The notes: generated by a model from the letters alone, not told the origin. 64,000 bases of DNA from Sanguibacter antarcticus (GCF_002564005.1 NZ_PDJG01000001.1:620001-684000); one strand, 5' to 3'; positions 25,716-35,034 are shown, counted from the stretch's first letter. Program-made: numbers and translations.

Positions 25716-25973
25716 ATGGCACACAAGAAAGGCGCGAGTTCCTCGCGCAACGGTCGCGACTCGAACGCCCAGCGCCTCGGTGTCAAGCGTTTCGGTGGTC
25801 AGGTTGTCAGCGCCGGCGAGATCATCGTCCGTCAGCGTGGGACGCACTTCCACCCCGGCCTGAACGTCGGCCGTGGCGGCGACGACACGCTCTTCGCTCT
25901 CGCAGCAGGTGCTGTCCAGTTCGGCCGTCGTCGTGGTCGTAAGGTCATCGACATCGTCGAGGCCGCTGTCTGA
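25716..25973 (+). CDS. rpmA: Large-subunit ribosomal protein L27
   Basis: An 85-residue L27 beginning [20 protein letters not shown], with [20 protein letters not shown] and [16 protein letters not shown], the conserved body. Its flexible N-terminus reaches the peptidyl-transferase centre. There is no N-terminal cleavable extension of the Firmicutes type. GCAGGAAAGCAGG upstream supplies the ribosome-binding site. A strong hairpin follows the stop. Confidence 0.97.
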   Translation: MAHKKGASSSRNGRDSNAQRLGVKRFGGQVVSAGEIIVRQRGTHFHPGLNVGRGGDDTLFALAAGAVQFGRRRGRKVIDIVEAAV

Positions 25974-25998
25974 CGATCAGACACGCACAAGCTTTGTG

Positions 25999-26034
25999 AA
26001 GAGAGGGGCGCACCTGTCGGTGCGCCCCTCTCTT
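25999..26034 (+). terminator. Terminator of rplU-rpmA
   Basis: Perfect 16-bp stem (25999-26014 with 26019-26034) and TGTC loop, 25 bases after the rpmA stop. Confidence 0.8.
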
Positions 26035-26139
26035 CAGTTCACCGGCCGCTGGTCGACGACCAGCCCGTCCGGTCGCGTCATCCTGTACATTCCGTAGCCG
26101 TCTTCTCGCGCTTCCTGAGCTCTTCTGATTGGTTGATCC

Positions 26140-27678
26140 ATGGCTTCGTTTGTTGACCGAGTGGTCCTGCACGCCTCCGGCGGGAGCGGTGGCAACGGTT
26201 GCGCGTCGATCGCCCGTGAAAAGTTCAAGCCGCTCGCCGGTCCAGACGGTGGAAACGGCGGCAGCGGCGGGTCCGTCATCATCCGCGTCGATGCTCAGGA
26301 GACCACCCTTCTCGAGTTCCACCACAGCCCGCACCGGCACGCATCGTCCGGGACGCAGGGGATGGGGGACCACCGTCAGGGCTCGAACGGCGACGACCTC
26401 GTCCTCGCGGTCCCGTCGGGCACCGTCGTGAAGGACCGCGACGGGAAGATCCTTGCCGACCTCGTCGGTGACGGAGCCGAGTTCGTCGCAGCACCGGGCG
26501 GGCACGGCGGGCTGGGCAACGCGGCCCTCTCCTCGAAGCGTCGCAAGGCTCCGGGCTTCGCCCTCCTCGGTGAGCCCGGTGAAGAGCAAGAGATCGTCCT
26601 CGAGCTCAAGACCATCGCTGACGTCGCCCTCGTCGGCTACCCGAGCGCGGGAAAGTCGAGCCTCATCGCCGCCATCTCCAAGGCGCGTCCGAAGATCGCG
26701 GACTATCCCTTCACGACGCTCGTCCCCAACCTCGGTGTCGTCGAGGCCGGCGGGTCACGCTATACGGTCGCCGACGTGCCGGGGCTCATCCCTGGCGCCA
26801 GCGAAGGCAAGGGCCTCGGGCTCGAGTTCCTCCGGCACGTCGAGCGCTGCGCTGTCATGGTGCACGTCCTCGACTGCGCGACCCTCGAGCAGGGGCGCGA
26901 CCCGATGAGCGACCTCGAGACCATCGAGGCGGAGCTCGCAGCGTACGCGGGCGACCTCGAGATCACCGGAGGACGCGTACCGCTCAACGACCGTCCGCGG
27001 CTCATCGTCCTCAACAAGATCGATGTCCCTGAGGGGCGCGAGCTCGCCGAGCTCGTCCGGCCCGAGCTCGAGGCGCGCGGCGTGAAGGTGTTCGAGGTCT
27101 CCGCCGTGAGCCACGAGGGACTGCGCAACCTCACCTACGCGCTCGGTGAGTACGTCGAGCGGGCCAGAAAGTTTGCGCCGGCGGTCGAACCGGTGCGGAC
27201 CGTCCTGCGCCCGAAGGCTGTCGACGACGCAGGCTTCACCGTCCAGCGCAAGGAGTCCGGTGGGCAACCGTACTTCGAGGTGCGAGGCAGCAAGCCCGAG
27301 CGCTGGGTGCGCCAGACAGACTTCTCCAACGACGAGGCCGTGGGGTATCTCGCGGACCGGCTCGCGACGCTCGGTATCGAGAAGCAGCTCTTCAAGGTGG
27401 GCGCCGTCGCAGGCGACGAGGTCCGTATCGGTCCGGAGACGAACGCCGTGATCTTCGACTGGGAGCCCACACTGGTCTCCGGATCCGAGCTGCTCGGCGG
27501 GCCACGCGGCACCGACGTCCGCTTGGAAGACTCTGCTCGACCGACCCGAGGCGACAAGCGTCGCCAGTACACCGAACGGATGGACGCGAAGACCGAGGCT
27601 CGAGCTGAGCTGTGGACCGAGCGCGAAGCCGGCGTGTGGACCGACCCGAACCTCGAAGACGGTCCCGTCGACCACTGA
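26140..27678 (+). CDS. obgE: Obg/CgtA GTPase
   Basis: Obg binds the 50S subunit and links ribosome assembly to growth and the stringent response. The 512-residue protein has the glycine-rich Obg fold (1-158, e.g. [11 protein letters not shown]), then the G domain with GYPSAGKSS (P-loop, about 166), DVPGLI (G3, about 212) and NKID (G4, about 292). The actinobacteria-typical C-terminal OCT domain (about 345-430) and a charged tail (430-512) follow. ATG 26140 begins [15 protein letters not shown], the conserved start. It lies between rpmA and proB, as usual. Confidence 0.96.
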   Translation: MASFVDRVVLHASGGSGGNGCASIAREKFKPLAGPDGGNGGSGGSVIIRVDAQETTLLEFHHSPHRHASSGTQGMGDHRQGSNGDDLVLAVPSGTVVKDRDGKILADLVGDGAEFVAAPGGHGGLGNAALSSKRRKAPGFALLGEPGEEQEIVLELKTIADVALVGYPSAGKSSLIAAISKARPKIADYPFTTLVPNLGVVEAGGSRYTVADVPGLIPGASEGKGLGLEFLRHVERCAVMVHVLDCATLEQGRDPMSDLETIEAELAAYAGDLEITGGRVPLNDRPRLIVLNKIDVPEGRELAELVRPELEARGVKVFEVSAVSHEGLRNLTYALGEYVERARKFAPAVEPVRTVLRPKAVDDAGFTVQRKESGGQPYFEVRGSKPERWVRQTDFSNDEAVGYLADRLATLGIEKQLFKVGAVAGDEVRIGPETNAVIFDWEPTLVSGSELLGGPRGTDVRLEDSARPTRGDKRRQYTERMDAKTEARAELWTEREAGVWTDPNLEDGPVDH

Positions 27679-27696
27679 GACACGAGAGGATCACCC

Positions 27697-28851
27697 GTGA
27701 ACGAACCGCAGGTAGATCAGTCCCCCCGGGGACTGTTGAAAGAGGCGCAGCGCGTCGTCGTGAAGATCGGCTCGTCGTCGCTCACGGCGCAGGACGGCCA
27801 TCTCGATGTCGCCGCCCTGCGCGGGTTGGTCGACGTCATCGCGGCGCGGCACGCAGAAGGCAAGCACGTCGTGCTCGTGACGTCTGGTGCGATCGCAGCA
27901 GGCTTCGGCCCGCTCGGTCTCGGTTCACGTCCTAAGGACCTCGCGACCGCTCAGGCGACCGCGGCCGTCGGCCAGGGACTGCTCGTCGCGCAGTACACCG
28001 AAGCGTTCGCCGCACACGGCGTGCGCGTCGGGCAGGTCCTGCTCACGGCCGAGGACACGGTGCGACGCGGTCACTACCGCAACGCCCAACGCTCCCTCGA
28101 GCGGTTGCTCGACCTCGGAGTGGTGCCGATCGTCAACGAGAACGACGCGGTGGCGACGGACAAGCTCCGTTTCGGCGACAACGACCGCCTCGCAGCTCTC
28201 GTCTCGCACCTCGTGCACGCCGACCTCATGATCCTTCTCACGGACGTCGACGGACTGTATGACGGCCCGCCCACGCGCCCAGGGGCGAAGCGCATCCGAG
28301 AGGTCCGCAGCCCTGCTGACATCGAGCACGTCGAGGTCACGTCCTCTGGCAGCGCTGTCGGGACAGGCGGCATGATCACGAAGCTCGAGTCTGTGTCGAT
28401 CGCCACCGCGTCCGGCATCCCGGTCGTCCTCACGCTGGCGAGCAACGTGGCCGGCGCCCTCGCGGGCGACGAGGTCGGCACCTTCTTCGCCGTGACAGGC
28501 AAGAGCAGCTCCCGCAGACGCCTCTGGCTCCAGTACGCGGCGAAGGCTCGCGGACGGCTCGTGCTCGACGACGGAGCGGTGCGTGCGGTGCTCGGAGGGA
28601 CGGCTTCTCTGCTGCCCGCGGGGATCACAGCCGTGGAAGGGTCGTTCGAGTCGGACGACCCTGTCGAGCTCGTGGACCCGTCTGGTCGCGTCGTGGCTCG
28701 TGGACTCGTCTCCTACGACTCGACGGAGATCCCCGAGCTTCTCGGCAGGTCGACGGGCGAGCTGCGCGACGTGCTGGGCGAAGGCTATGACCGCGCAGTG
28801 GTGCACCGGGACTACCTCGTCCTCGTGCGCCGTGGCCGCCGTTCGTCCTGA
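27697..28851 (+). CDS. proB: Glutamate 5-kinase
   Basis: ProB phosphorylates glutamate in the first step of proline synthesis. The 384-residue protein has an amino-acid kinase domain (about 15-265: [51 protein letters not shown]) and a C-terminal PUA domain (about 285-370). GTG 27697 follows GAGAGGA. It sits 18 bases after obgE. Proline feedback inhibition is usual for this family. The downstream proA appears to have its own promoter. Confidence 0.95.
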   Translation: MNEPQVDQSPRGLLKEAQRVVVKIGSSSLTAQDGHLDVAALRGLVDVIAARHAEGKHVVLVTSGAIAAGFGPLGLGSRPKDLATAQATAAVGQGLLVAQYTEAFAAHGVRVGQVLLTAEDTVRRGHYRNAQRSLERLLDLGVVPIVNENDAVATDKLRFGDNDRLAALVSHLVHADLMILLTDVDGLYDGPPTRPGAKRIREVRSPADIEHVEVTSSGSAVGTGGMITKLESVSIATASGIPVVLTLASNVAGALAGDEVGTFFAVTGKSSSRRRLWLQYAAKARGRLVLDDGAVRAVLGGTASLLPAGITAVEGSFESDDPVELVDPSGRVVARGLVSYDSTEIPELLGRSTGELRDVLGEGYDRAVVHRDYLVLVRRGRRSS

Positions 28852-28924
28852 GAGGCAACGTCACACCCGCAGCGGGCGTGCGCCTGCACGCCCGGCTGCG
28901 TGTGACTCCTCAGCCCGCGGTGAC

Positions 28925-28930
28925 TACGCT
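28925..28930 (+). promoter_or_regulatory. -10 hexamer of proA (leaderless)
   Basis: TACGCT followed by six bases and the ATG at 28937. There is no Shine-Dalgarno sequence, and proA lies 85 bases past proB, so it probably has a separate leaderless promoter. Confidence 0.5.
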
Positions 28931-28936
28931 GGACGC

Positions 28937-30238
28937 ATGACCCAGACAGCCGACCAGACCGAGCAACCAGCCACCGACGTCTCTGATGCAGTGATCGCGG
29001 TCGCCGAGCGGGCCAAGGTCGCATCGCGCGTGCTGGCTACCGCGACGCGTGCCGTCAAGGACACCGCCCTGCACGCGATGGCGGACGCCCTCGTCGCGGC
29101 AACAGACGAGATCGTCGCCGCGAACGCGGTAGACCTCGAGCGTGGACGCTCAGCCGGAACCTCTCCGGGGCTCCTCGACCGGCTCGCCCTGACGGGTGAA
29201 CGGATCATCGTGATCGCCGACGCACTCCGCGCGCTCGCAGCGCTTCCGGACCCGGTAGGCGAGGTCGTGCGCGGGTCCACCCTCCCCAACGGGCTCCGGC
29301 TGCGCCAGGTGCGCGTCCCCATGGGCGTCGTCGGGATGATCTACGAAGCACGACCCAACGTCACCGTCGATGCCGCCGGGCTCGCGCTGAAGAGCGGCAA
29401 CGCGGTCATCCTGCGTGGTGGGAGCGCGGCCGCGAGCTCCAACTCGGTGATCGTCGAGATCCTGGGGCGCGCACTTGATTCCCAGGGGCTGCCCGCCGAC
29501 CTCGTCCAATCGATCGATGCCTATGGGCGCCCCGGCGGGGTCGCGCTCATGCACGCACGCGGCCTCGTCGACGTTCTCGTCCCACGTGGCGGCGCAGACC
29601 TCATCCAGACCGTCGTGCGCGAGTCCACGGTGCCCGTCATCGAGACCGGGGTCGGCAACTGCCACGTCTACCTCGACGCGTCTGCAGAGCTCACGACCTC
29701 GATCGACATCGTCCTCAACTCCAAGACCCACCGCGTCGGCGTGTGCAACGCCGCAGAGACGCTTCTCGTGCATCACGACGTGGCAGCGGCGGTGCTTCCC
29801 GGGGTTCTCTCAGCACTCGATGCTGCGGGGGTGACCGTCCACGGGGACGAGGCGACGACCGCTCTCGCTCCTGACGGGATCGTCGTCGTGCCAGCGACCG
29901 ACGACGACTGGGCGACCGAGTACCTTTCTCTCGACCTCGCCGTCCGTGTGGTCCCCGACCTCGACGGCGCGATCGCCCACATCAGGACGTGGACCTCAGG
30001 GCACACCGAGGCGATCGTCACGAAGGACCTCGTGTCGTCGGAACGTTTCGTCGCCGAGCTCGACTCGGCGGCCATCATGGTCAATGCGTCGACCCGGTTC
30101 ACCGACGGCGGCCAGTTCGGTCTGGGGGCCGAGATCGGCATCTCGACCCAGAAGCTGCACGCCCGTGGCCCGATGGGTCTGGGCGAGCTGACGACCACCA
30201 AGTGGATCGTCAACGGGGACGGCCACGTCCGCCCGTGA
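28937..30238 (+). CDS. proA: Glutamate-5-semialdehyde dehydrogenase (gamma-glutamyl phosphate reductase)
   Basis: ProA reduces gamma-glutamyl phosphate to the semialdehyde with NADPH in proline synthesis. The 433-residue protein has [41 protein letters not shown] motifs split over about residues 130-165. The catalytic Cys is in [15 protein letters not shown], and the C-terminal [13 protein letters not shown] is typical. ATG 28937 is chosen; the longer open frame from 28583 overlaps proB and is not conserved. The leaderless -10 six bases upstream agrees. Confidence 0.95.
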   Translation: MTQTADQTEQPATDVSDAVIAVAERAKVASRVLATATRAVKDTALHAMADALVAATDEIVAANAVDLERGRSAGTSPGLLDRLALTGERIIVIADALRALAALPDPVGEVVRGSTLPNGLRLRQVRVPMGVVGMIYEARPNVTVDAAGLALKSGNAVILRGGSAAASSNSVIVEILGRALDSQGLPADLVQSIDAYGRPGGVALMHARGLVDVLVPRGGADLIQTVVRESTVPVIETGVGNCHVYLDASAELTTSIDIVLNSKTHRVGVCNAAETLLVHHDVAAAVLPGVLSALDAAGVTVHGDEATTALAPDGIVVVPATDDDWATEYLSLDLAVRVVPDLDGAIAHIRTWTSGHTEAIVTKDLVSSERFVAELDSAAIMVNASTRFTDGGQFGLGAEIGISTQKLHARGPMGLGELTTTKWIVNGDGHVRP

Positions 30239-30429
30239 CACCTTGCTCCGCGGGGTAGGATCACGTCGTTTCTGGGTAGAGACTCACCCGCTGGGGTGCG
30301 GCGAGCAGGTCTGGGCGCCGACAGGTGTCGTGAGAGACTAGATGGTCAGGTTGGCCCCACCCCGCGGTGAGCAGCAAGACGGCGGTCCTGCTCGAGGGCC
30401 GCGTGACGTGCAATCTTCAGGAGGATGAC
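30239..30429 (+). other. Gap after proA with possible structured RNA
   Basis: No gene. Nine bases CCGCGGGGT (30248-30256) are perfectly complementary to ACCCCGCGG (30359-30367). They enclose about 100 bases with further small hairpins, for example GGGT/ACCC and CGAC/GTCG. This could be a structured RNA element upstream of the small membrane gene and nadD, or chance in GC-rich sequence. I do not recognise a known riboswitch. Confidence 0.25.
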
Positions 30430-30576
30430 GTGTTCTCAGCAGTCTTGGCGGAAGAGTCTGAACTCGTGAACCACCTGCCGATCCCCGCGCCGGTCTACGG
30501 CATCGTTGCGTTCATCGTGTTCGTCGGGCTCCTTGCCGTGACGTACGCGTTCCGCAGCGTGTGGACGCGTCACTGA
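30430..30576 (+). CDS. Small single-pass membrane protein
   Basis: A 48-residue protein starting at GTG 30430 behind a strong AGGAGG ribosome-binding sequence (30418-30423). An upstream start at 30367 lacks one. It has a short acidic N-terminus, then [20 protein letters not shown] forming one transmembrane helix (about 21-42), and a basic tail FRSVWTRH. Small proteins of this layout are common just upstream of nadD in actinobacteria, which supports it as real. Function unknown. Its end overlaps the 5' open frame of nadD but not the preferred nadD start. Confidence 0.65.
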   Translation: MFSAVLAEESELVNHLPIPAPVYGIVAFIVFVGLLAVTYAFRSVWTRH

Positions 30577-30596
30577 CGGTTCGGGGCCTTGGACTG

Positions 30597-31211
30597 ATGA
30601 CGTCTCAGCGACGCCGTGTAGGGGTCATGGGCGGTACGTTCGACCCGATCCACCATGGACACCTCGTGGCAGCCAGCGAGGTCGCAGCGCGGTTCGACCT
30701 GGACGAGGTCGTGTTCGTCCCGACAGGTCAGCCGACGTTCAAGCAAGGACAGGACGTCAGCCCGTCAGAGCACCGGTACCTCATGACAGTGATCGCGACG
30801 GCCTCGAACCCGAGCTTCACCACCAGCCGGGTCGACATCGACCGGGTCGGGCTGACGTTCACGGTCGACACGCTCCGAGACCTGCGCGCCGAGCGACCTG
30901 ATGTCGACTTCTTCTTCATCACGGGCGCTGATGCGATCGCGCAGATCTTGTCGTGGAAGGACACGGACGAGCTCTGGCAGATGGCCCACTTCGTCGCAGT
31001 CACACGCCCGGGGCACACGCTCTCCGTCGACTCGCTGCCGCCGGACGTCGTGAGCGTCTTGGAGATCCCGGCCCTGTCGATCTCGTCGAGCGACTGCAGG
31101 GCCCGTGCGCGTGATGGCCAGCCTGTCTGGTACCTCGTGCCCGACGGTGTCGTGCAGCACATCGCGAAGTACGGCCTCTACAGCGACGCGACAGTCAGGG
31201 GTGCACTATGA
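30597..31211 (+). CDS. nadD: Nicotinate-nucleotide adenylyltransferase
   Basis: NadD makes deamido-NAD from nicotinate mononucleotide and ATP. The 204-residue protein begins [20 protein letters not shown], with the [12 protein letters not shown] nucleotidyltransferase motif, [19 protein letters not shown] and the C-terminal [13 protein letters not shown] (SSS/TxxR motif). ATG 30597 is preferred over 30561, which overlaps the small membrane gene. Its stop overlaps the next gene's ATG. The nadD, unknown membrane protein, rsfS order is common in actinobacteria. Confidence 0.94.
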   Translation: MTSQRRRVGVMGGTFDPIHHGHLVAASEVAARFDLDEVVFVPTGQPTFKQGQDVSPSEHRYLMTVIATASNPSFTTSRVDIDRVGLTFTVDTLRDLRAERPDVDFFFITGADAIAQILSWKDTDELWQMAHFVAVTRPGHTLSVDSLPPDVVSVLEIPALSISSSDCRARARDGQPVWYLVPDGVVQHIAKYGLYSDATVRGAL

Positions 31212-32719
31212 CCGGCACCGACAGCAACGGCGTCCCGCTGACCCGTCGTCAGATCCGGGAGCGGGAGGCAGCCGCGGCGGCGGCCGGCGCTGAGGGGCAG
31301 GCGAGCGCACATCCCGATCCGGCCCCCGTTCAGCAGGCACGCCCTGCGCAAGGTCATGCCGAGCAGCAGCGGCGACCCCACTACAGTGCGACTCCGCCGG
31401 CGTCTGCCCCGCAGCGGCCTCGAGCCGCCGACCCGGCGGCTGCCCCGGCGGCGCCGGCACGTCGTCCTGCACCGCAGGCGCAGGCTCCTCTGCAACAGCG
31501 ACGCGCCCCAGCAGGTCCACCGGCGCAGAACGCGCGCGGAGCCGGTGCGAGCCAGGCACCCGCGGCAGCTCAACAGCCCCGTACGCCGCAGCCGTCACGC
31601 GCACACCAGCCGTCTCGTTCAGCGCAGCCGTCGCGGCCGGAGCAGCCGGCACCGGCTGCGCAACCGAGCCGGGTAGGTCACTCCCGCGTCCAGCAGCCGG
31701 CGCGGCCACCGACAGGCGTGACGGAGGACAGGTCAGGCGGAGCGACGGGGTTGTCGCGACGGTCTCTCCGCGAGCAGACAGGAATGCAGCGACCGGTCGT
31801 CGCTCCTCCGCTCCAGTCGACCGCGATCCGGACGATCGAGGAGACAGGCAAGCTCTCTGGGCTTCAGGACCTGGGCACCGGTCGTGGTGCGTCGGCAGCG
31901 CCGTCAGGCAGGTTGACCGCGGGAGAGGCGCAGGAGCCGGCAGCACCCCAGCCAGCCGTCCAACGGCAGCCCGTGCAACGGCAGCCGGTGCAGCGCCAAC
32001 CTGCGCAGCGCCAGTCTCCGCAGCGTGAGCCTGAGCAGCACCAGCCCGCCGAACGACAGGCGGCGCCCGGCGACGGGGGACAGGTCAAGCCTGTCCAGCG
32101 GCAGTCGCTCAAGGGGCTCCCGACCCGCCAGGCAGGCGAGAGTACTCCTGTGCGCGAGCCTGACACCCGCACAGGAGCATTCCTCGAGTCTGACGTGGCT
32201 CGGCGGCCCTGGCCGCCGGTGGAGCCCTCCCAGAGCGGCACCTCAGGCGTGTCGGCGATCGCTCGGATGCCGCAGATCGCTCGCCCCGCGACCCCTGCGT
32301 TCCCGGACTCGTCGTCCCCGGACCTCGACGCGTTCGAGCAGCGGATCTCAGCACCCGATCAGGTGCAGCCTGACGACTCAGGACCGCAGGTAGAAGCTTT
32401 CGTCGACGAGCTGCCGCGTTGGGACGCGATCACTGCGGTCCCGAGCGCGAGCCATTCTCCGCGGGCGCTCTCGTCTGCCGAGCGCGACGACGATCTCGAT
32501 GATGAGGACTTCGACGACGACGACGACTTCGAGGACGAGGAGATCGACCACGAGTACACGTGGCTCCACTACCTCATCCTCGTGGCACTGGCCGTCGTCC
32601 TGGGACTGATAATCTGGAAGGTCGGACTTGAGGGCAGCGGCAATGCCGCAGCCGCCGACTCGAGCTCGGTCGCAGGCATCGCCTTGTTGACCGGACGCAC
32701 CCCTGATCTATTCCTCTAA
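31208..32719 (+). CDS. Pro/Gln-rich protein with C-terminal membrane anchor
   Basis: A 503-residue protein of unknown function. Residues 1-20 ([20 protein letters not shown]) carry the RRQIRERE motif seen at the start of such proteins between nadD and rsfS. Then about 400 residues of Pro/Ala/Gln/Arg-rich, probably disordered sequence follow, including seven five-residue repeats of the VQRQP type (31958-32062). A very acidic patch (about 420-450) and one transmembrane helix ([17 protein letters not shown], about 456-474) come next, with a short outside tail. It thus looks like a C-terminal-anchored protein with a cytoplasmic disordered arm. It overlaps nadD by four bases. Confidence 0.7.
   Translation: MTGTDSNGVPLTRRQIREREAAAAAAGAEGQASAHPDPAPVQQARPAQGHAEQQRRPHYSATPPASAPQRPRAADPAAAPAAPARRPAPQAQAPLQQRRAPAGPPAQNARGAGASQAPAAAQQPRTPQPSRAHQPSRSAQPSRPEQPAPAAQPSRVGHSRVQQPARPPTGVTEDRSGGATGLSRRSLREQTGMQRPVVAPPLQSTAIRTIEETGKLSGLQDLGTGRGASAAPSGRLTAGEAQEPAAPQPAVQRQPVQRQPVQRQPAQRQSPQREPEQHQPAERQAAPGDGGQVKPVQRQSLKGLPTRQAGESTPVREPDTRTGAFLESDVARRPWPPVEPSQSGTSGVSAIARMPQIARPATPAFPDSSSPDLDAFEQRISAPDQVQPDDSGPQVEAFVDELPRWDAITAVPSASHSPRALSSAERDDDLDDEDFDDDDDFEDEEIDHEYTWLHYLILVALAVVLGLIIWKVGLEGSGNAAAADSSSVAGIALLTGRTPDLFL
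31958..32062 (+). repeat. 15-bp coding repeats (VQRQP type)
   Basis: Seven imperfect 15-base units encoding [35 protein letters not shown] in the Pro/Gln-rich membrane protein. Decay increases toward the 3' end. Confidence 0.7.
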
Positions 32720-32727
32720 GGAGAGCC

Positions 32728-33168
32728 GTGCCTGCAACCGACCGTGCCATTGAACTGGCGATCGCCGCGGCCCGTGCCGCCTCGGGCCGTAAGGCTGCCG
32801 AGATCATCGCTCTAGACGTCAGTGAGCAGCTCGTCCTCACGGACGTCTTCCTCATCGCCTCGGGAAACAACGAGCGTCAGGTGTCGGCGATCGTCGATGC
32901 CGTCGAGGAAGCTCTTCACGTGCTCGGGGCCAAGCCGATCCGCCGTGAGGGCAAGTCCCAGGGCCGGTGGGTCCTGATCGACTTCGGAGACATCGTGGTA
33001 CACGTCCAGCACGCCGAGGACCGTGTGTACTACGCGCTGGAGCGACTCTGGAAGGACTGCCCCCTCATCGAGCTGCCTGAGGACGCCCGTGGCGGCGACG
33101 GTACCGCCCCCGAGTACGAGCCCGATGACTTCGGGTACCCCGCCGGTGGTGCGGGCATCGACGAGTGA
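32728..33168 (+). CDS. rsfS: Ribosome silencing factor RsfS
   Basis: RsfS (RsfA, Iojap family, DUF143) binds L14 and blocks subunit joining in starved cells. The 146-residue protein contains LTDVFLIASGNNERQVSAIV, the GKSQGRWVLIDFGDIVVHVQ core and YYALERLWKDCP. The last 25 or so residues (GGDGTAPEYEPDDF) are an acidic tail. GTG 32728 follows AAGGAGAG. The stop overlaps the next gene's GTG by four bases. Confidence 0.95.
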   Translation: MPATDRAIELAIAAARAASGRKAAEIIALDVSEQLVLTDVFLIASGNNERQVSAIVDAVEEALHVLGAKPIRREGKSQGRWVLIDFGDIVVHVQHAEDRVYYALERLWKDCPLIELPEDARGGDGTAPEYEPDDFGYPAGGAGIDE

Positions 33169-33845
33169 GTGTCGGGACGGTCGTCTTCCTGCGGCACGGA
33201 CGGACGTCCTACAACGCGGCCGGGAAGCTCCAGGGACAGGTCGACATCCCTCTCGACGAGGTGGGCCTGTGGCAGGCCGAGCACGGCGCTTCTGCGCTTG
33301 CTCGGACCTGCGTGCCGACCCGTGTCGTGGCGTCGGACCTGTCTCGGGCAGCAGTGACGGCAGCACACTTCGCCAAGGCGACCGGGGCAGAGGTGATCTC
33401 TGACGTCCGCGTGCGGGAGCGCAGCTTCGGCCAGTGGGAGGGGCTCAGCCGTGACGAGATCTCCGCGGGCTGGCCCGAGCAGTTCTCGAGCTGGCGACGC
33501 GGCATGGAACCGCAGGGCGTCGAGGTCGAGACGCGTGCGGCCGTCGCGCAGCGGATGCTCGGTGCGGTCGACGACCACGGACGCGACCTCGGGAACGACG
33601 ACACGCTCGTCGTGGTCTCCCACGGTGCTGCGGTGACCCTGGGCATCACCGCGATGCTCGGGCTCGATCCAGACGCGTGGCGTGGCCTCAGCGGACTGAA
33701 CAACGTTCACTGGTCGCGACTGGAGACCTCTGTCGCTGGAAGTGCCCCCGGATGGCGGCTTGTCGGCCACAACATCGGGGCGAATTTTCCGCTGGATCAC
33801 TGGAATGCGGGCCCCGATTGGAATTTGGAGCCGACTTCGTCCTAA
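33165..33845 (+). CDS. Histidine phosphatase (phosphoglycerate mutase-like)
   Basis: A 226-residue member of the histidine phosphatase clan. The catalytic RHG is in VVFLRHGRTSYNAAG (near residue 10), the second His in VVVSHGAAVTLG, and Glu in the RERSFGQWEG segment. It hydrolyses a phosphomonoester of unknown identity. Orthologues next to rsfS are common in actinobacteria and often misnamed phosphoglycerate mutase or glucosyl-3-phosphoglycerate phosphatase. The GTG overlaps the rsfS stop, so translation is coupled. tRNA-Ala follows 46 bases after the stop. Confidence 0.86.
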   Translation: MSVGTVVFLRHGRTSYNAAGKLQGQVDIPLDEVGLWQAEHGASALARTCVPTRVVASDLSRAAVTAAHFAKATGAEVISDVRVRERSFGQWEGLSRDEISAGWPEQFSSWRRGMEPQGVEVETRAAVAQRMLGAVDDHGRDLGNDDTLVVVSHGAAVTLGITAMLGLDPDAWRGLSGLNNVHWSRLETSVAGSAPGWRLVGHNIGANFPLDHWNAGPDWNLEPTSS

Positions 33846-33891
33846 GATAACGACGCTCCGGAAACGGGGTGCCGGATCCTTCGGGAGTCTC

Positions 33892-33964
33892 GGGGCTGTG
33901 GCGCAGCTGGTAGCGCACCTGCATGGCATGCAGGGGGTCAGGGGTTCGAGTCCCCTCAGCTCCA
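33892..33964 (+). tRNA. tRNA-Ala (anticodon GGC)
   Basis: A 73-base cloverleaf with a 7-bp acceptor GGGGCTG/CAGCTCC (one G-T pair), a D-arm with AGCTGGTAGC, an anticodon stem CCTGC/GCAGG and loop ATGGCAT (GGC, reading GCC). The T-arm is AGGGGTTCGAGTCCCCT-like, with A as discriminator. CCA is encoded (33965-33967). A large hairpin with a T-rich end follows. Confidence 0.95.
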
Positions 33965-33988
33965 CCAACGCAGTACTTGCACGGCCCA

Positions 33989-34030
33989 GGCCGCGTCGTG
34001 GTCTCCGATCTCGGAGGCCAGGGCGCGGCC
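33989..34030 (+). terminator. Terminator after tRNA-Ala
   Basis: Two 20-base arms (33989-34008 and 34011-34030) pair at 17 Watson-Crick positions out of 20, followed by TTCGGTCTTTCT. It lies 22 bases past the encoded CCA end. Confidence 0.65.
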
Positions 34031-34360
34031 TTCGGTCTTTCTGGGGCGGCCCAGGTCGACCAGGCTCCCATGGCCGTGGCGGACTCCGTCAGGCGCCAGA
34101 TGATCACCCGGCTCGGTCGCGGGCTGGCGTCGGTCGACGAGCTCATCGTCCAGACGGTCGAGTGCGAGGGCTTCCCTGCTGTCGTCAGCCTCGACGCGCT
34201 GCGCCTCGCGGACCTCGGTCACGGTCGCGCACGGCGGTCCACCCACCGTCTCTACCTGGGCGTCGAGGTCCGGGACGGGATGGTGGAGGGCAGTATGGAG
34301 CAGCGTGTGTCCGAGGGGTACGAGAAGCTCGACGAGATCCGAGAGAGCCCGTCTGGGGCA
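34031..34360 (+). pseudogene. Unassigned coding-like stretch after tRNA-Ala, possibly a gene remnant
   Basis: In the frame containing ATG 34070, the bases from about 34070 to 34356 show coding-type codon use (G/C in nearly every third position). They read as a plausible helical protein, with motifs such as MITRLGRGLASVDELIVQ and EQRVSEGYEKLDEIRES. The frame has no stop there. It runs on to 34651 across the opposite-strand TetR gene, where it loses coding character. No ribosome-binding site or -10 hexamer precedes it, and a terminator hairpin covers the earlier GTG (33998). I do not recognise the family. It may be a truncated gene whose 3' end was lost, or a real gene with a very long convergent overlap. 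Confidence 0.35.
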
Positions 34361-34361
34361 C

Positions 34362-35021
34362 TTACATCGGGCGCAGGTCGTGGGGGTGTGGTCCGGTGTC
34401 GTCTGACGCCGCACGGACGAGCTCGCGTGCCGCTCGGGTGGCGACCCCGACACTGTCGACCTCGGGGAGCGCGGCCTGCACAGAGAGTGCACCGTCGTGC
34501 AGGCACAGGAGGCGATGGGCCAGCTCGCCGGGCGCCTCGATGCCGGCCTCGGTGGCGAGCCGCTCGAACAGTGCGACCAGCCACCGCTTCTCGTTCGCGG
34601 CGACCTGATGGGCAGGGTGAGCGGGGTCGGGCAGCTCGGCCAGGGCGTTGATGAACGCGCAGCCCCGGTGGTTGTGCTCGACCCAGTCGCGGAGGGCATC
34701 GAAAGGGGCTGTCACCCGCTCCACCGGCGACAGGGCTGGGACGCCCACGGCTCCCTCGACGAGCAGGCGCCAGCGTCGGTCCCGGTCGACGAGGTAGGCA
34801 GTGACGAGGACTTCTTTGGACCCGAAGCGGTTGTACAGGGTCCGTTTGGTCACTCCCGAGCGCTCGGCGATGAGGTCGACGCCGACCGCAGTGACGCCGC
34901 GCTCGTAGAACAGTGTCGATGCTGCGTCGAGGATGCGTCGTGCGCTAGGTGTGAGTGCGTCAACGCCGGGGACGTGGGTATTCACAGATCGGTGTACCTC
35001 TGGGTCAGAGCAATACTTCAC
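34362..35021 (-). CDS. TetR/AcrR family transcriptional regulator
   Basis: A 219-residue one-component repressor. The N-terminal helix-turn-helix (about 25-75) contains ARRILDAASTLFYERGVTAV and RSGVTKRTLYNRFGSKEVL. The C-terminal ligand domain is of the YsiA/TetR_C type with HNHRGCAFINALAEL. It is divergent from a quinone oxidoreductase-like gene, with only 32 bases between the two start codons, so that gene and itself are the likely targets. GTG 35021 (near-leaderless, TATACT five bases upstream) or GTG 34985 are possible starts. The effector is unknown. Confidence 0.85.
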   Translation of the reverse strand: MKYCSDPEVHRSVNTHVPGVDALTPSARRILDAASTLFYERGVTAVGVDLIAERSGVTKRTLYNRFGSKEVLVTAYLVDRDRRWRLLVEGAVGVPALSPVERVTAPFDALRDWVEHNHRGCAFINALAELPDPAHPAHQVAANEKRWLVALFERLATEAGIEAPGELAHRLLCLHDGALSVQAALPEVDSVGVATRAARELVRAASDDTGPHPHDLRPM

Positions 35022-35034
35022 TGATCAGTATACC
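34987..35034. promoter_or_regulatory. Divergent promoter/operator of tetR and the oxidoreductase gene
   Basis: Two similar 12-base direct repeats, GATCGGTGTACC (34987-34998) and GATCAGTATACC (35023-35034), 10 of 12 bases the same. A perfect palindrome ACTGATCAGT (35020-35029) lies inside ATACT-N9-AGTAT (35013-35031). On the minus strand TATACT (35032-35027) is an excellent -10 for tetR. The layout suggests repressor binding over both promoters. Confidence 0.5.

Noticed and set aside
33688..34146. Minus-strand open frame containing GTRTPDPLHAMQVRYQL, resembling many database proteins
   Set aside because: This is the translated antisense of tRNA-Ala, a well-known false protein.
33892..35021. 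An integrated element at tRNA-Ala
   Set aside because: No integrase, excisionase or duplicated tRNA 3' end is visible. Only the adjacent degraded-looking stretch remains, reported separately as a weak observation.
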